DNA from: an uncultured Alphaproteobacteria bacterium
GTDB lineage: Bacteria > Pseudomonadota > Alphaproteobacteria > RF32 > CAG-239
Assembly (NCBI GenBank): GCA_944393695.1
Contig: CALYAY010000015.1
Coordinates: 1 to 33,619, forward strand
Reading direction: 5' to 3'
Length of the DNA stretch: 33,619 nucleotides
The notes under the pieces were generated by a model. The model saw only the letters and a list, made by a program, of their open reading frames with translations. It did no database searches and was not told where the DNA came from. The translations under genes and the position numbers were made by a program. This document shows, piece by piece, positions 7,096-14,515 of this stretch (position 1 is its first letter; each line of letters starts with the position of its first letter).

Positions 7096-7935
7096 TTATT
7101 TTCTTATCGGGTAGACTTTGACGTTTGAATTGGGATAAACACTGTTGGTTACCGGATTTTCTTGTTCAAGAATGTCAAAAGCTTTGCTCGGCGTTTTTGT
7201 TTTGCGCGGTGAACGCAGGTTGGGAGCCAGCGGATAAGCATCATTAGGCAGTTTGAGCAGCATATAGCCAGTGCCGCCGCCATAAGAAGGGCCGGAGAGG
7301 CCGATTGAATAATAGCCTCCGATGTAGCCGTAATCCAGATCAATATAATCAATGGAGAAAACGGTTTTGATTGAGGTTTGACCGATGGCGTTCATTTTGC
7401 ACATATAGCCCGGATCTTCAAACAAAATATTGGAGGTGTTTTTGACAAAGACCATGGTTTGAGCGGGGAGGCAGTCAGGTGTCTGGCCGTTGTAGGTAAC
7501 ATTATAATTAATTACCAGATTGAGCTGAGTGTTGTCTTTGGCAACGCTGACATCGGTAAGCTTAAACGAATCGATGTAGAAATAAGCCGGGATAATGCCG
7601 ACAGTGACCGGCAGCTGAATGTAGTTTTCGGTACAGGCATGAGTGCCGGGATCAGCTTCGCAAACCAGGCCGGTCTTGCGGCTGTTGTTTTGAAACAGGT
7701 GCAGCAGGCTGTTGTGAATATATTCGCGGCTCATGGAAAGTTTGGCCGGAGCACATTGTTTGGTGCGGCAGACGACAATGGCACTCGGATGACGCAGATG
7801 GGCATTTTCAACAATGGTCTGTTCATTGAGCGGATTGTTGAGGAATTCTTTTAAACTGCGGGTTCTGAGGCCGCAGCCGCAGAGAGCCAGCGCCAAGGTG
7901 CCGTATAAAATTTTTTTGCTAAAACTGCCAGACAC
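7096..7935 (-). CDS. Putative lipoprotein, unknown function
   Basis: This is a 279-residue protein with a basic N-terminus, a short hydrophobic stretch and an LCGC lipobox, so Cys21 is the likely lipidated residue. The mature part is moderately polar with several Cys, a Gly/Tyr-rich patch near residue 210 (GYIGGYYSIG) and a Pro-rich basic stretch near residue 240. It resembles no family I can name. It is a single gene, convergent with the acidic protein gene and divergent from the nuclease gene. The ATG at 7935 is right because the lipoprotein signal begins there. Confidence 0.8.
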   Translation of the reverse strand: MSGSFSKKILYGTLALALCGCGLRTRSLKEFLNNPLNEQTIVENAHLRHPSAIVVCRTKQCAPAKLSMSREYIHNSLLHLFQNNSRKTGLVCEADPGTHACTENYIQLPVTVGIIPAYFYIDSFKLTDVSVAKDNTQLNLVINYNVTYNGQTPDCLPAQTMVFVKNTSNILFEDPGYMCKMNAIGQTSIKTVFSIDYIDLDYGYIGGYYSIGLSGPSYGGGTGYMLLKLPNDAYPLAPNLRSPRKTKTPSKAFDILEQENPVTNSVYPNSNVKVYPIRK

Positions 7936-8083
7936 TTTTCATTATCCTTAATTTGCATCAGCCGAATAGTTTATAAACTGTTGTTATCATAAGCCATAGT
8001 TTTGTAAACAACAAAGAATTTTTTCAGGTTATTAAACATATTTTTAAAACTATGACGATAGGCTGAAACCGGAAAGGAAAAAA

Positions 8084-8563
8084 ATGAAGATGTTCAGACT
8101 GTTAATGATGTCGGCGGCGATGTTTTTCTGGCTGGCGGGGAGTGCGGCAGCAGCTGCAACGGTGAAGGTGATTGACGGTGACAGCATTGTGGTTAACGGA
8201 GTGGAGATGCGTCTGGAAGGAATAGACGCTCCGGAATATCATCAGGATTGTTTTGACAAAGACGGCAATAAATATCGTTGCGGGGAAAAAGCCGATGCCT
8301 ATATGCGGGAGCTGGTCAAGGACAGAAAAGTAAGCTGTGAAAAGTTGGAAACAGACCGCTATGGCCGGCAGGTGGCGATTTGTTATGCGGACGGAGAGGA
8401 TTTGAATAAGGCAATGGTGGCGGCCGGATGGGCGGTGGCGTATGATCGTTATGACAAGAGATATGTGGAAACGGAAAAAGAGGCGCGCAAGGCCGGCCGG
8501 GGCATCTGGCAGGGAAAGTTTATGAAGCCGGAATTCTGGCGGCTGCTTAATCGGCGAAAATAA
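8084..8563 (+). CDS. Secreted thermonuclease-like (SNase) endonuclease
   Basis: This 159-residue protein has a signal peptide (about 1-23) followed by one staphylococcal nuclease (OB-fold) domain. The catalytic pattern is clear: Arg43 with Asp48 and Glu51 in RLEGIDAPE, and Arg95 in DRYGRQVA, matching Arg35, Asp40, Glu43 and Arg87 of the family prototype. It should be a calcium-dependent nuclease cutting DNA or RNA in the periplasm or outside the cell, perhaps for nutrient scavenging. Four Cys in the mature domain suggest disulfides. The start has AAGGAAAAAA just upstream. Confidence 0.92.
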   Translation: MKMFRLLMMSAAMFFWLAGSAAAAATVKVIDGDSIVVNGVEMRLEGIDAPEYHQDCFDKDGNKYRCGEKADAYMRELVKDRKVSCEKLETDRYGRQVAICYADGEDLNKAMVAAGWAVAYDRYDKRYVETEKEARKAGRGIWQGKFMKPEFWRLLNRRK

Positions 8564-8565
8564 AA

Positions 8566-8589
8566 AAACACCCGCTTGGACGGGTGTTT
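8566..8589 (-). terminator. rpsU terminator
   Basis: AAACACCCG and CGGGTGTTT form a 9-bp stem with a CTTGGA loop. Read on the minus strand it is followed by a run of T, so it mainly terminates rpsU; it may also serve the convergent nuclease gene. Confidence 0.85.
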
Positions 8590-8609
8590 GATTAATCGGA
8601 AACTTATGA

Positions 8610-8816
8610 TTAGAATCCTTCGGTATCTAAGCGTTTACGCAGCTGTTTTCTGGCGCGGCGTACAGCTTCTGCCTGACGGCGGGCTTTCTTTTCAGAGTTC
8701 TTTTCGTGACAGCGTCTCAGCTTCATTTCACGGAAGATGCCTTCGCGCTGCATTTTCTTTTTCAGAACTTTCAAAGACTGGTTGACATCGTTGCCGATAA
8801 CAGTAACTTGTACCAC
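8610..8816 (-). CDS. rpsU: 30S ribosomal protein bS21
   Basis: This is a 68-residue, very basic protein typical of bS21, with the family pattern of a short N-terminal strand ([11 protein letters not shown]), [13 protein letters not shown] and a long Arg/Lys-rich C-terminal helix. It binds the 30S subunit and helps initiate translation. The start codon is GTG at 8816-8814, supported by GAGGTGA about 8 bases upstream; no nearer ATG fits the conserved N-terminus. It has its own hairpin terminator. Confidence 0.96.
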   Translation of the reverse strand: MVQVTVIGNDVNQSLKVLKKKMQREGIFREMKLRRCHEKNSEKKARRQAEAVRRARKQLRKRLDTEGF

Positions 8817-8908
8817 TTAAAATCACCTCATTTCATCTTAAAATAAAGGGTTTAAACAAAATTTGATTTCTGTTTAACACAGCAAAAATTAAATTGCAAT
8901 AAAAATTT

Positions 8909-9121
8909 TCAGGCGATAATGTTAGGGGTAATTTTGGCCTCAACGTTTTTGATTTTGTTTTTCAGACCGGAACGAAGCGTGTTGAGCTGTTTGGCCTGAT
9001 AAAAATCAATGGTGCGGTTTTTGGCAACCAGGTGTCTGATGTCTGAGCTGATACGACGTTCTTCAAGTTTTAGCTCGCATAATTGGTGCTGTAATTTGCC
9101 AAGATTGTCGTCTTTAAACAT
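8909..9121 (-). CDS. Small DUF465 (YdcH-like) protein
   Basis: This is a 70-residue helical protein of the DUF465/YdcH type: two helices rich in Leu, Lys and Glu joined near residue 40, with the family-like LxxxHxxL and L-K-x-K pattern. The function of the family is unknown. The frame is open further upstream, but ATG at 9121 has AAGGGG about 9 bases upstream, and the extension before it is AT-rich and unlike the family. It lies between rpsU and the divergent phosphofructokinase gene. Confidence 0.75.
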   Translation of the reverse strand: MFKDDNLGKLQHQLCELKLEERRISSDIRHLVAKNRTIDFYQAKQLNTLRSGLKNKIKNVEAKITPNIIA

Positions 9122-9257
9122 CAAAATTATCCCCTTATCATGAAAAAATATGCAATAAAAAAATTTTTTACTGGAAATCTTCCAATAAAATTTGTAGTAA
9201 TTATACAGCAATTTTGGTAAAAAAGCAATAAAATAAAATGAACAGGAGTATTTTTAT

Positions 9258-10340
9258 ATGGAAAAAGCAAAAAAAATCGGTATTTTGACCAGCGGCGGCG
9301 ACTGTGCCGGACTTAACGCCGTTATCCGGGCCGTGGTTAATGCGGCTTCTTTGCGCGGATGGACGGTTTACGGCATTCGTAACGGAACGGACGGACTGAC
9401 GGAGAGCCCCCGTGAATATGAGATTTTGACGGTTGAAAATTTTTCGGATACTCCCTGGCCGAGACTGAGCGGTTCCTATCTGGGATCTTTGAACAAGGGT
9501 GTTAAAATGGAATCGCTGGCGGAAATGTCGCGCCGGTTTGGTGAAGGTGTTAAAGAACTGGGGCTGGATGCGGTTATTGTTGTCGGTGGCGACGGCAGTA
9601 TGAATATTACCGGAAATTATTGCAAAGGTGCCGGGATTAAAATGATCGGCATTCCCAAAACAATCGATAATGATACGCCGATTACCGAATTTTCGGTTGG
9701 TTTTAATTCGGCCTGCCAGGTTTGTACAACGGCGATTGACAGTCTGGAACTGACCGCCCGTTCTCATCATCGGGCATTGATTTGTGAGGTGATGGGACGT
9801 GATGCCGGACATCTGGCCATGCAGTCGGCTTTGGCGGGGCAGGCGGATGTTTGCCTGGTGCCGGAGATTCCTTATAAAATAGATAATGTTATTAAAAAGC
9901 TTAAGGAGATTAAGGCCAGCGGACGTTCTCATGCGGTTATCGTGGTTTCTGAGGGGATTAAGACTGAAGACGGACAGCATTTGTCGGCGGCCAAAAATCT
10001 TATCGGCGAGGCGGTTTACGGTGGTGTCGGGCAATATTTGTCAGCAGAAATCAACAAGCGTTATGGCGATTTTCAGACGAGAGTCACGACACTCGGACAT
10101 GTTCAGCGTTCCGGTGTGCCGAGCAGTTTTGACCGGCTGCTGGCCGCTATGTTCGGTGCAGAGGCTGTTGATTTGCTGGCACGTGGCGAAAGCAATAAAA
10201 TGGTTGTCTGGAAAGACGGCAAGATCAGTGCCGTTTCGATTGAAGAAGTGGTTAAAAAAGGAACGACGTTGTTGGATGTTCACAGTGATTATGTCAAGGC
10301 AGCCAGGGCAATCGGTATGTATGTCGGCGAAATTGATTAA
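9258..10340 (+). CDS. pfkA: 6-phosphofructokinase
   Basis: This 360-residue protein is a PfkA-family phosphofructokinase, phosphorylating fructose 6-phosphate to the 1,6-bisphosphate in glycolysis. Motifs include the N-terminal TSGGDCAGLN, the phosphate-donor loop GGDGS (110-114), and PKTIDND (133-139) with catalytic Asp137. Gly113 is equivalent to Gly104 of the E. coli enzyme, which favours ATP; Lys134, equivalent to residue 124, is the residue usual in PPi-dependent enzymes. The mixed pair is known from clade III ATP enzymes, so ATP use is likely but not certain. AGGAG upstream supports the ATG. It forms a single-gene unit with its own terminator. Confidence 0.95.
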   Translation: MEKAKKIGILTSGGDCAGLNAVIRAVVNAASLRGWTVYGIRNGTDGLTESPREYEILTVENFSDTPWPRLSGSYLGSLNKGVKMESLAEMSRRFGEGVKELGLDAVIVVGGDGSMNITGNYCKGAGIKMIGIPKTIDNDTPITEFSVGFNSACQVCTTAIDSLELTARSHHRALICEVMGRDAGHLAMQSALAGQADVCLVPEIPYKIDNVIKKLKEIKASGRSHAVIVVSEGIKTEDGQHLSAAKNLIGEAVYGGVGQYLSAEINKRYGDFQTRVTTLGHVQRSGVPSSFDRLLAAMFGAEAVDLLARGESNKMVVWKDGKISAVSIEEVVKKGTTLLDVHSDYVKAARAIGMYVGEID

Positions 10341-10365
10341 GTAATTTTATATCTGAAAGCAAGGA

Positions 10366-10399
10366 AGAATCCGGTGTGAGACGCCGGGTTCTTTTTTTT
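10366..10399 (+). terminator. Terminator after phosphofructokinase
   Basis: GAATCCGG pairs with CCGGGTTC (one G-T pair) around a 10-base loop and is followed by eight T. Confidence 0.85.
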
Positions 10400-10432
10400 G
10401 TTTAAATTATGGTCATATAGTCAAAATATCTA

Positions 10433-10461
10433 TTTACAACTATTTCAATATCTGTTATGAT
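10433..10461 (+). promoter_or_regulatory. Sigma-70-like promoter of cassette 2
   Basis: TTTACA (10433-10438), a 17-bp spacer and TATGAT (10456-10461) lie 35 bp upstream of the ATG. The same arrangement, TTTACA-17-TAATAT, stands at the same distance before cassette 3 (24807-24835), and the ~35 bp between promoter and start codon is nearly identical in both. Confidence 0.75.
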
Positions 10462-10496
10462 AAGATTCGTGAAGACAACAACAGACAGGTGATATT

Positions 10497-11699
10497 ATGA
10501 TGAAATTATCCAGAGCATTAGTGCTGTCGGTTTCCGGACTGATTCTTATGTCCGGTGGCAGTTTGGCTTCAATTCATAATTTAACATCTTTCAACACTCC
10601 GGGTGCGGTTACATTTGTCCACACACCTTATACACACACCTCTCACCCGGAGGAAACGTTGTTGTCTTCATGTGAAGATTTTAATTTTATCACCCTCACC
10701 CGGAGCTTACGCTCCGACCTCTCCCCTCTCATAGGGAGAGGTAAAATAAGGGCTTTGTCATCCTCGGATTTAATCCGAGGATCCAGATGGAATGAAGAAG
10801 CAAATTTATCTGACCTGGATACTCCAATCAAGTTGGAGTATGACCGGTCAACTCCTCCCTTGAGGGGAGAGGTCGGACTGCAGAGCAGGACGGGTGAGGG
10901 TGATAATAAACTCATCCAACTCGCCGCGACTTGTTTTGTGACCGATACCTCAGCCTGTTCGGGGAATGAATTCGGAGGCAATAATGCCGATGATGACGGA
11001 CACGGGGCTCCCGGCGGGTCGGGCGACGGTGACGATTATGAGCTTGATAATAAAGAACGTTGCCGCCAGGAAGGCTATACCCAAACATCCTGTCCCGAAG
11101 GACAGGAAGGTTCTAACTTCTGTCCCTACGACAGCTCTTATTTCGAAGAATGCGTCTCTTCCTGTCCCTCAAATTATGTGACCTGTGAGCTGCCTTATTA
11201 TGGGGTTGGTGAGGCTTGTGACGGAAAATATGCCTCTTGTGAAAAAGACACCGAACGCGCCTGTCAAGAATTGAACCCTGGTTATGTCGATGAATGTGGT
11301 ACCGGCCAACAATTAAGCGATGACAGGTGTTCTTATGACAATACTTACGGCACCTGTTGCAACACTTGTGAAGGCTATGATAATACGAGTATCCCCGAGG
11401 GCTATGTTCAGGACGGTGAAAGCTGCCTCGGTTGCGACGGACAGGAACATTATAAAATCAAACCCAATCCCTGTGACGGATATATGGACTGCGGCTCTAT
11501 GGGCGGTGAGGCCAGAGCGAAGACCTGCCTGTCGGGGACAACGACCATGTACGACAATTGTAAGGCTTGCCCAAATTTAGGGAAATACACGACCTGTCCG
11601 AGCTGTACGATTTGCCAGTATGAGGAATGCTCCGGCCTGTGGTATGCCACCGGCTGTGCCACGAATTGTACGGATTATTGTGACTTCTGCGGCGGGTGA
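10497..11699 (+). CDS. Cys-rich secreted protein with in-frame palindromic element (cassette 2)
   Basis: This is a 400-residue exported protein. It has a signal peptide (about 1-24), a short N-terminal segment (25-64), residues 65-135 encoded by the palindromic element, a Gly/Asp-rich linker (about 150-180) and a Cys-rich region (about 180-400). About 31 cysteines follow the element, arranged in repeats that include C-x3-G-Y and C-P-Y-D motifs. The function is unknown; a disulfide-linked surface protein is likely. The start is set by AGGTG upstream and by identity with the cassette 3 copy. The element-encoded stretch is basic and polar, unlike the acidic, Cys-rich remainder. It is followed, after repeats, by the secreted protein at 12301. 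Confidence 0.88.
   Translation: MMKLSRALVLSVSGLILMSGGSLASIHNLTSFNTPGAVTFVHTPYTHTSHPEETLLSSCEDFNFITLTRSLRSDLSPLIGRGKIRALSSSDLIRGSRWNEEANLSDLDTPIKLEYDRSTPPLRGEVGLQSRTGEGDNKLIQLAATCFVTDTSACSGNEFGGNNADDDGHGAPGGSGDGDDYELDNKERCRQEGYTQTSCPEGQEGSNFCPYDSSYFEECVSSCPSNYVTCELPYYGVGEACDGKYASCEKDTERACQELNPGYVDECGTGQQLSDDRCSYDNTYGTCCNTCEGYDNTSIPEGYVQDGESCLGCDGQEHYKIKPNPCDGYMDCGSMGGEARAKTCLSGTTTMYDNCKACPNLGKYTTCPSCTICQYEECSGLWYATGCATNCTDYCDFCGG
10691..10902 (+). repeat. Palindromic element A inside the Cys-rich gene, cassette 2 (212 bp)
   Basis: This element has the same nested inverted repeat structure as 674-882, but lies wholly within an open reading frame. It is 3 bp longer than the copy in cassette 3; the difference is in one hairpin loop, so the frame is kept. 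It encodes about 70 residues, including RSDLSP and NEEANLSDLDTP. Confidence 0.88.
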
Positions 11700-11829
11700 G
11701 GGATTGCTATTCGGGCGTCATGCTTGCGTATTTTCTCCTCATGTACCTGTTGTTGTACATTTCGTCGAAAATATGCGGCGCAGCTCGCCCAAATATCAAT
11801 CCCTTGTTATGGGGAGAATGACGCGGCTG

Positions 11830-11921
11830 ATATTTGACCCCACCGGCTCCCCTTTTGAAAGGGGAGAGAGCAATAAGGAAGATCCCTTGACGTTCAGGCT
11901 GACGCTGAACGAGGGATGACA
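11830..11921 (+). repeat. Repeat element B, copy 4
   Basis: A full-length B unit starting TATTTGACCCC and ending GAGGGATGACA, joined directly to the conserved block that follows the Cys-rich gene. Confidence 0.85.
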
Positions 11922-12201
11922 TTGTTAATTTGTTTGACCTGGATCCTCGGGTGTAAATTCCCATTACAAGGTAATGGGCCCCTTTCGTCTCGTAAGCCTC
12001 GAACTGCGCCTCCGGCTTGTTCTTGGCAACTATCGACTCCAAGCCCGAGGATGACAGAGAAAGAAAGGAGCAGGGAATGACAGAGAAACTGGGAATGAAT
12101 AATGAAACCCACCCTGACCCTCCCTGAGTTTTCAGGGAGGGAAAAGAAGAGAGATGTTCTCTCTAAGGTTTTAGGGAGAGGATATAAGGAAGGTTGTTTG
12201 T

Positions 12202-12250
12202 CACCCTCACCCGGAGCTTGCGCTCCGACCTCTCCCCTCAAGGGCGAGGT
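12202..12250 (+). repeat. Short palindromic element A (49 bp)
   Basis: This is the left part of element A only (CACCCTCACCCGGAGC to GGGCGAGGT). Comparison with the same leader in cassette 3 shows about 70 bp (roughly 12190-12259) that are absent there. Confidence 0.8.
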
Positions 12251-12300
12251 AAAAAGGGGAGAAACAAATATTATTAACAACTAATATAAGGAGAAAGATT

Positions 12301-13038
12301 ATGAAGAAGATATTATTAGCGAGTGTGGGAATTATAATAAGCACAGGAACAACATATGCCGCGTGTATTCCGACGCCGAGTTGTTCAAGTTTAGGGTATG
12401 AGAGTTCTTCATCCTGCGAAGGTGGGATTAAGTGCCCGTTTGGTAATGCCTGGAACTGCACGCTGGCAAATAAAATAATCCAACTTGAAAATAAGGTGAC
12501 AACAATTATTAACAATCAAGGCGAAGATAATGATTCCTCCGGAAATTTGCCGTCTTCCGGTGTAAGATGTTCAGCTTGTAGTGCCGGGAATTTTGTCTGC
12601 GGCAATAGCTGTGTCCCTAAGAGTATTGCTGTTGGTGATAATGGATATATTCGCAGTGATTGTTCCAAATATGTGGTATCAAAAACGAATAATACCTGTA
12701 CGGCATATAAGCTGCCTCCCTATCCTCAGACAACGATTACTTATCAAGCGTTTGGGCAGGGACGTATTGCTTCCGAGGCGCAACGATACATTAATATAAT
12801 GCAACAAGCCGGCGTTCCTATGAGTTCAATTCAGGTGGCTACGCCCCTTATTTCTTATATACTTGTTTCTGGGACAGATTATGAAGTGAAAACGGTTCAG
12901 GTGGCACAGGGAAGAATAGTCGAAGCTTCATATAGGATTCCAAAATCCGGTGTAAATCTGACTCCTTCCAGTACTTCTATTGAATATAACGGCCGAAGTC
13001 TGCTTTTTGCCAAGATCGAACCTGAAACATTTAATTGA
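12301..13038 (+). CDS. Secreted protein with conserved N-terminus and alternative C-terminal domain (cassette 2)
   Basis: This is a 245-residue exported protein. Its signal peptide and Cys module (about residues 21-56) are nearly identical to those of the secreted proteins at 1006 and 26411, and a short helical segment follows (about 58-75). After that the sequence is different: a small Cys cluster (about 88-125) and a ~120-residue domain with no lectin-like WSSSE...VRPV motif. Its C-terminus is Pro/Ile/Val-rich and I do not recognise it. The gene shows that the cassette keeps the export and Cys module while exchanging the C-terminal domain. The start has AAGGAGAAAG upstream. Confidence 0.85.
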   Translation: MKKILLASVGIIISTGTTYAACIPTPSCSSLGYESSSSCEGGIKCPFGNAWNCTLANKIIQLENKVTTIINNQGEDNDSSGNLPSSGVRCSACSAGNFVCGNSCVPKSIAVGDNGYIRSDCSKYVVSKTNNTCTAYKLPPYPQTTITYQAFGQGRIASEAQRYINIMQQAGVPMSSIQVATPLISYILVSGTDYEVKTVQVAQGRIVEASYRIPKSGVNLTPSSTSIEYNGRSLLFAKIEPETFN

Positions 13039-13053
13039 TTTTGAGGAGGATTA

Positions 13054-13089
13054 AAAAACTCCCGGAAGTTTGGGCTTCCGGGAGTTTTT
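13054..13089. terminator. Bidirectional terminator between cassette 2 and transporter
   Basis: A perfect 15-bp stem (AAAAACTCCCGGAAG with its complement) around a TTTGGG loop ends in T on both strands. It serves the convergent genes ending at 13038 and 13091. Confidence 0.92.
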
Positions 13090-13090
13090 G

Positions 13091-14440
13091 TTATCCGAAA
13101 TATTGGATATACATCCAGAGGCAGCCGATGCCGACGGTCATCAGCATGACCGGGATTGACCATTTGAGGAACGGAATGAAACCGATATGGTGGCCATGGC
13201 GCTGAGCCATGCCGGCAACGATAACGTTGGCCGAGGCACCAATCAGGGTTCCGTTGCCGCCGAAGCAGGCACCGACAGACAAAGCCCACCAGACAGGCAT
13301 CATCGCTTCACGGCCGCCCATGGCTTCTTCCATGGATTTGAGCATGGGGATCATGGTGGCGATGAAGGGGATGTTGTCGATGGCGCTGGAGAAGATGGCC
13401 GATACCCACATGATGAGCAGCATGGTTTTGGAAATGCTGCCCTGAGTGAGCTCGATGAAATATCTGCCCAAGGCGCTTAAAACACCGGTTTCTTCAAGGC
13501 CGTAAACAATAATGAACAGGCCGGAGAAGAAGAAGATGGTCGTCCAGTCGACAGAGGCCAGAACCTCGGAGGTTTTGCGGTCTCTTTCTTCGTGTGAATT
13601 GCCGAAGGTGTAAAGCAGCAACAGAAGCGCCGCACCGCAAATAGCAATGGTGCCGTTGGTGAGGTGCAGATGTTCGGCCAGGATGAAAGCGGTGATGACG
13701 CAGAACAGGACAAACAGGCATTTGATGAGCAGCGGTTTGTCTTCAATCGCTTTACTCTCGTCAATCTTCATAATCTGGTTGCGCTTTTTGTCGTCGGTTT
13801 TGAGGTGGCGTCCCCAGAAGAAATCAAAGAACAGGATGACAGCCAGCATACAAACGATGACAATCGGGGTCAGTTCATATACGAAATCCATGAACGACAA
13901 GTTCAGAGCCGAGCCCAGCAAAATGTTGGGAGGATCGCCGATGAGGGTGGCGGTACCGCCGATGTTGGAGGCAAAAATCTCTAATATCAGATAGGGATAG
14001 GGATTTACCTTTAATTTTTCGGTAATCTGGAAAGTGACCGGCACAATCAGCAGAACGGTGGTGACATTGTCCAGAAAAGCCGAGAAGAAGGCCGTTACCA
14101 ATGCCAGAACCGCAAGCAGACCGCGGGGATTGGCGTGTACCCTTTTGGCACCCCAGAAAGCGACGTATTGGAACATTCCCGATTTTTCGGAAATGGCAAC
14201 AATGGTCATCATACCGGTCAACAGGGCCAGAGTGTTGAAGTCAACGCCCTGAAAGGCCTGGGTCTGGGTTAAAATTCCCGAAAAAATCATAACCGAGGCC
14301 GCCAGCAGGGCGATGACCGCGCGGTTAAGTTTTTCGGTGAATAAAATCAGATAACAGATTATAACAATTGCAGAAGCCACATACTGGGGATTCATGCCCC
14401 AGATCAGATGTGCCGTCTGCAGCGTATCTACAGTATTCAT
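13091..14440 (-). CDS. ArsB/NhaD-type ion transporter, paralogue 1
   Basis: This is a 449-residue polytopic membrane protein of the ion transporter superfamily that includes NhaD and ArsB (COG1055-like). The two family half-repeats are visible: DNVTTVLLIVPVT with ASNIGGTATLIGDPPN in the first half, and DNIPFIATMIP with GGNGTLIGASAN in the second. About 11-12 membrane segments are expected. The substrate could be sodium/proton exchange or an anion and cannot be told from sequence alone. A close paralogue lies at 20923-22257. It is a single gene with a shared terminator downstream. Confidence 0.9.
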   Translation of the reverse strand: MNTVDTLQTAHLIWGMNPQYVASAIVIICYLILFTEKLNRAVIALLAASVMIFSGILTQTQAFQGVDFNTLALLTGMMTIVAISEKSGMFQYVAFWGAKRVHANPRGLLAVLALVTAFFSAFLDNVTTVLLIVPVTFQITEKLKVNPYPYLILEIFASNIGGTATLIGDPPNILLGSALNLSFMDFVYELTPIVIVCMLAVILFFDFFWGRHLKTDDKKRNQIMKIDESKAIEDKPLLIKCLFVLFCVITAFILAEHLHLTNGTIAICGAALLLLLYTFGNSHEERDRKTSEVLASVDWTTIFFFSGLFIIVYGLEETGVLSALGRYFIELTQGSISKTMLLIMWVSAIFSSAIDNIPFIATMIPMLKSMEEAMGGREAMMPVWWALSVGACFGGNGTLIGASANVIVAGMAQRHGHHIGFIPFLKWSIPVMLMTVGIGCLWMYIQYFG

Positions 14441-14515
14441 ATCAGAACATCCTTAGAATTATTAAATGCACTCTCAGATATAAAGGCTAAGAACTAAAAT
14501 AATCTTAACGAAAGT

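Larger units (their letters stand above)
11700..12300. repeat. Repeat-filled spacer of cassette 2
   Basis: No gene was found. It holds a ~125-bp block (11700-11829) nearly identical to 26065-26194, a B element (11830-11921), a GGATCCTCGGG...CCCGAGGATGAC hairpin whose loop has been expanded (11935-12055), a CCCTGAGTTTTCAGGG hairpin unit (about 12105-12180), a short A element (12202-12250) and the conserved leader of the next gene. Confidence 0.8.

Noticed and set aside
9201..10034. 277-residue open frame on the minus strand
   Set aside because: It lies wholly opposite the phosphofructokinase gene and encodes no recognisable protein; it is a shadow of that gene's codon bias.
11620..11919. Open frame across the 125-bp block and element B, also seen at 25649-26224
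   Set aside because: It starts inside the Cys-rich gene in another frame, lacks a ribosome binding site, and its continuation is repeat sequence; treated as repeat translation.
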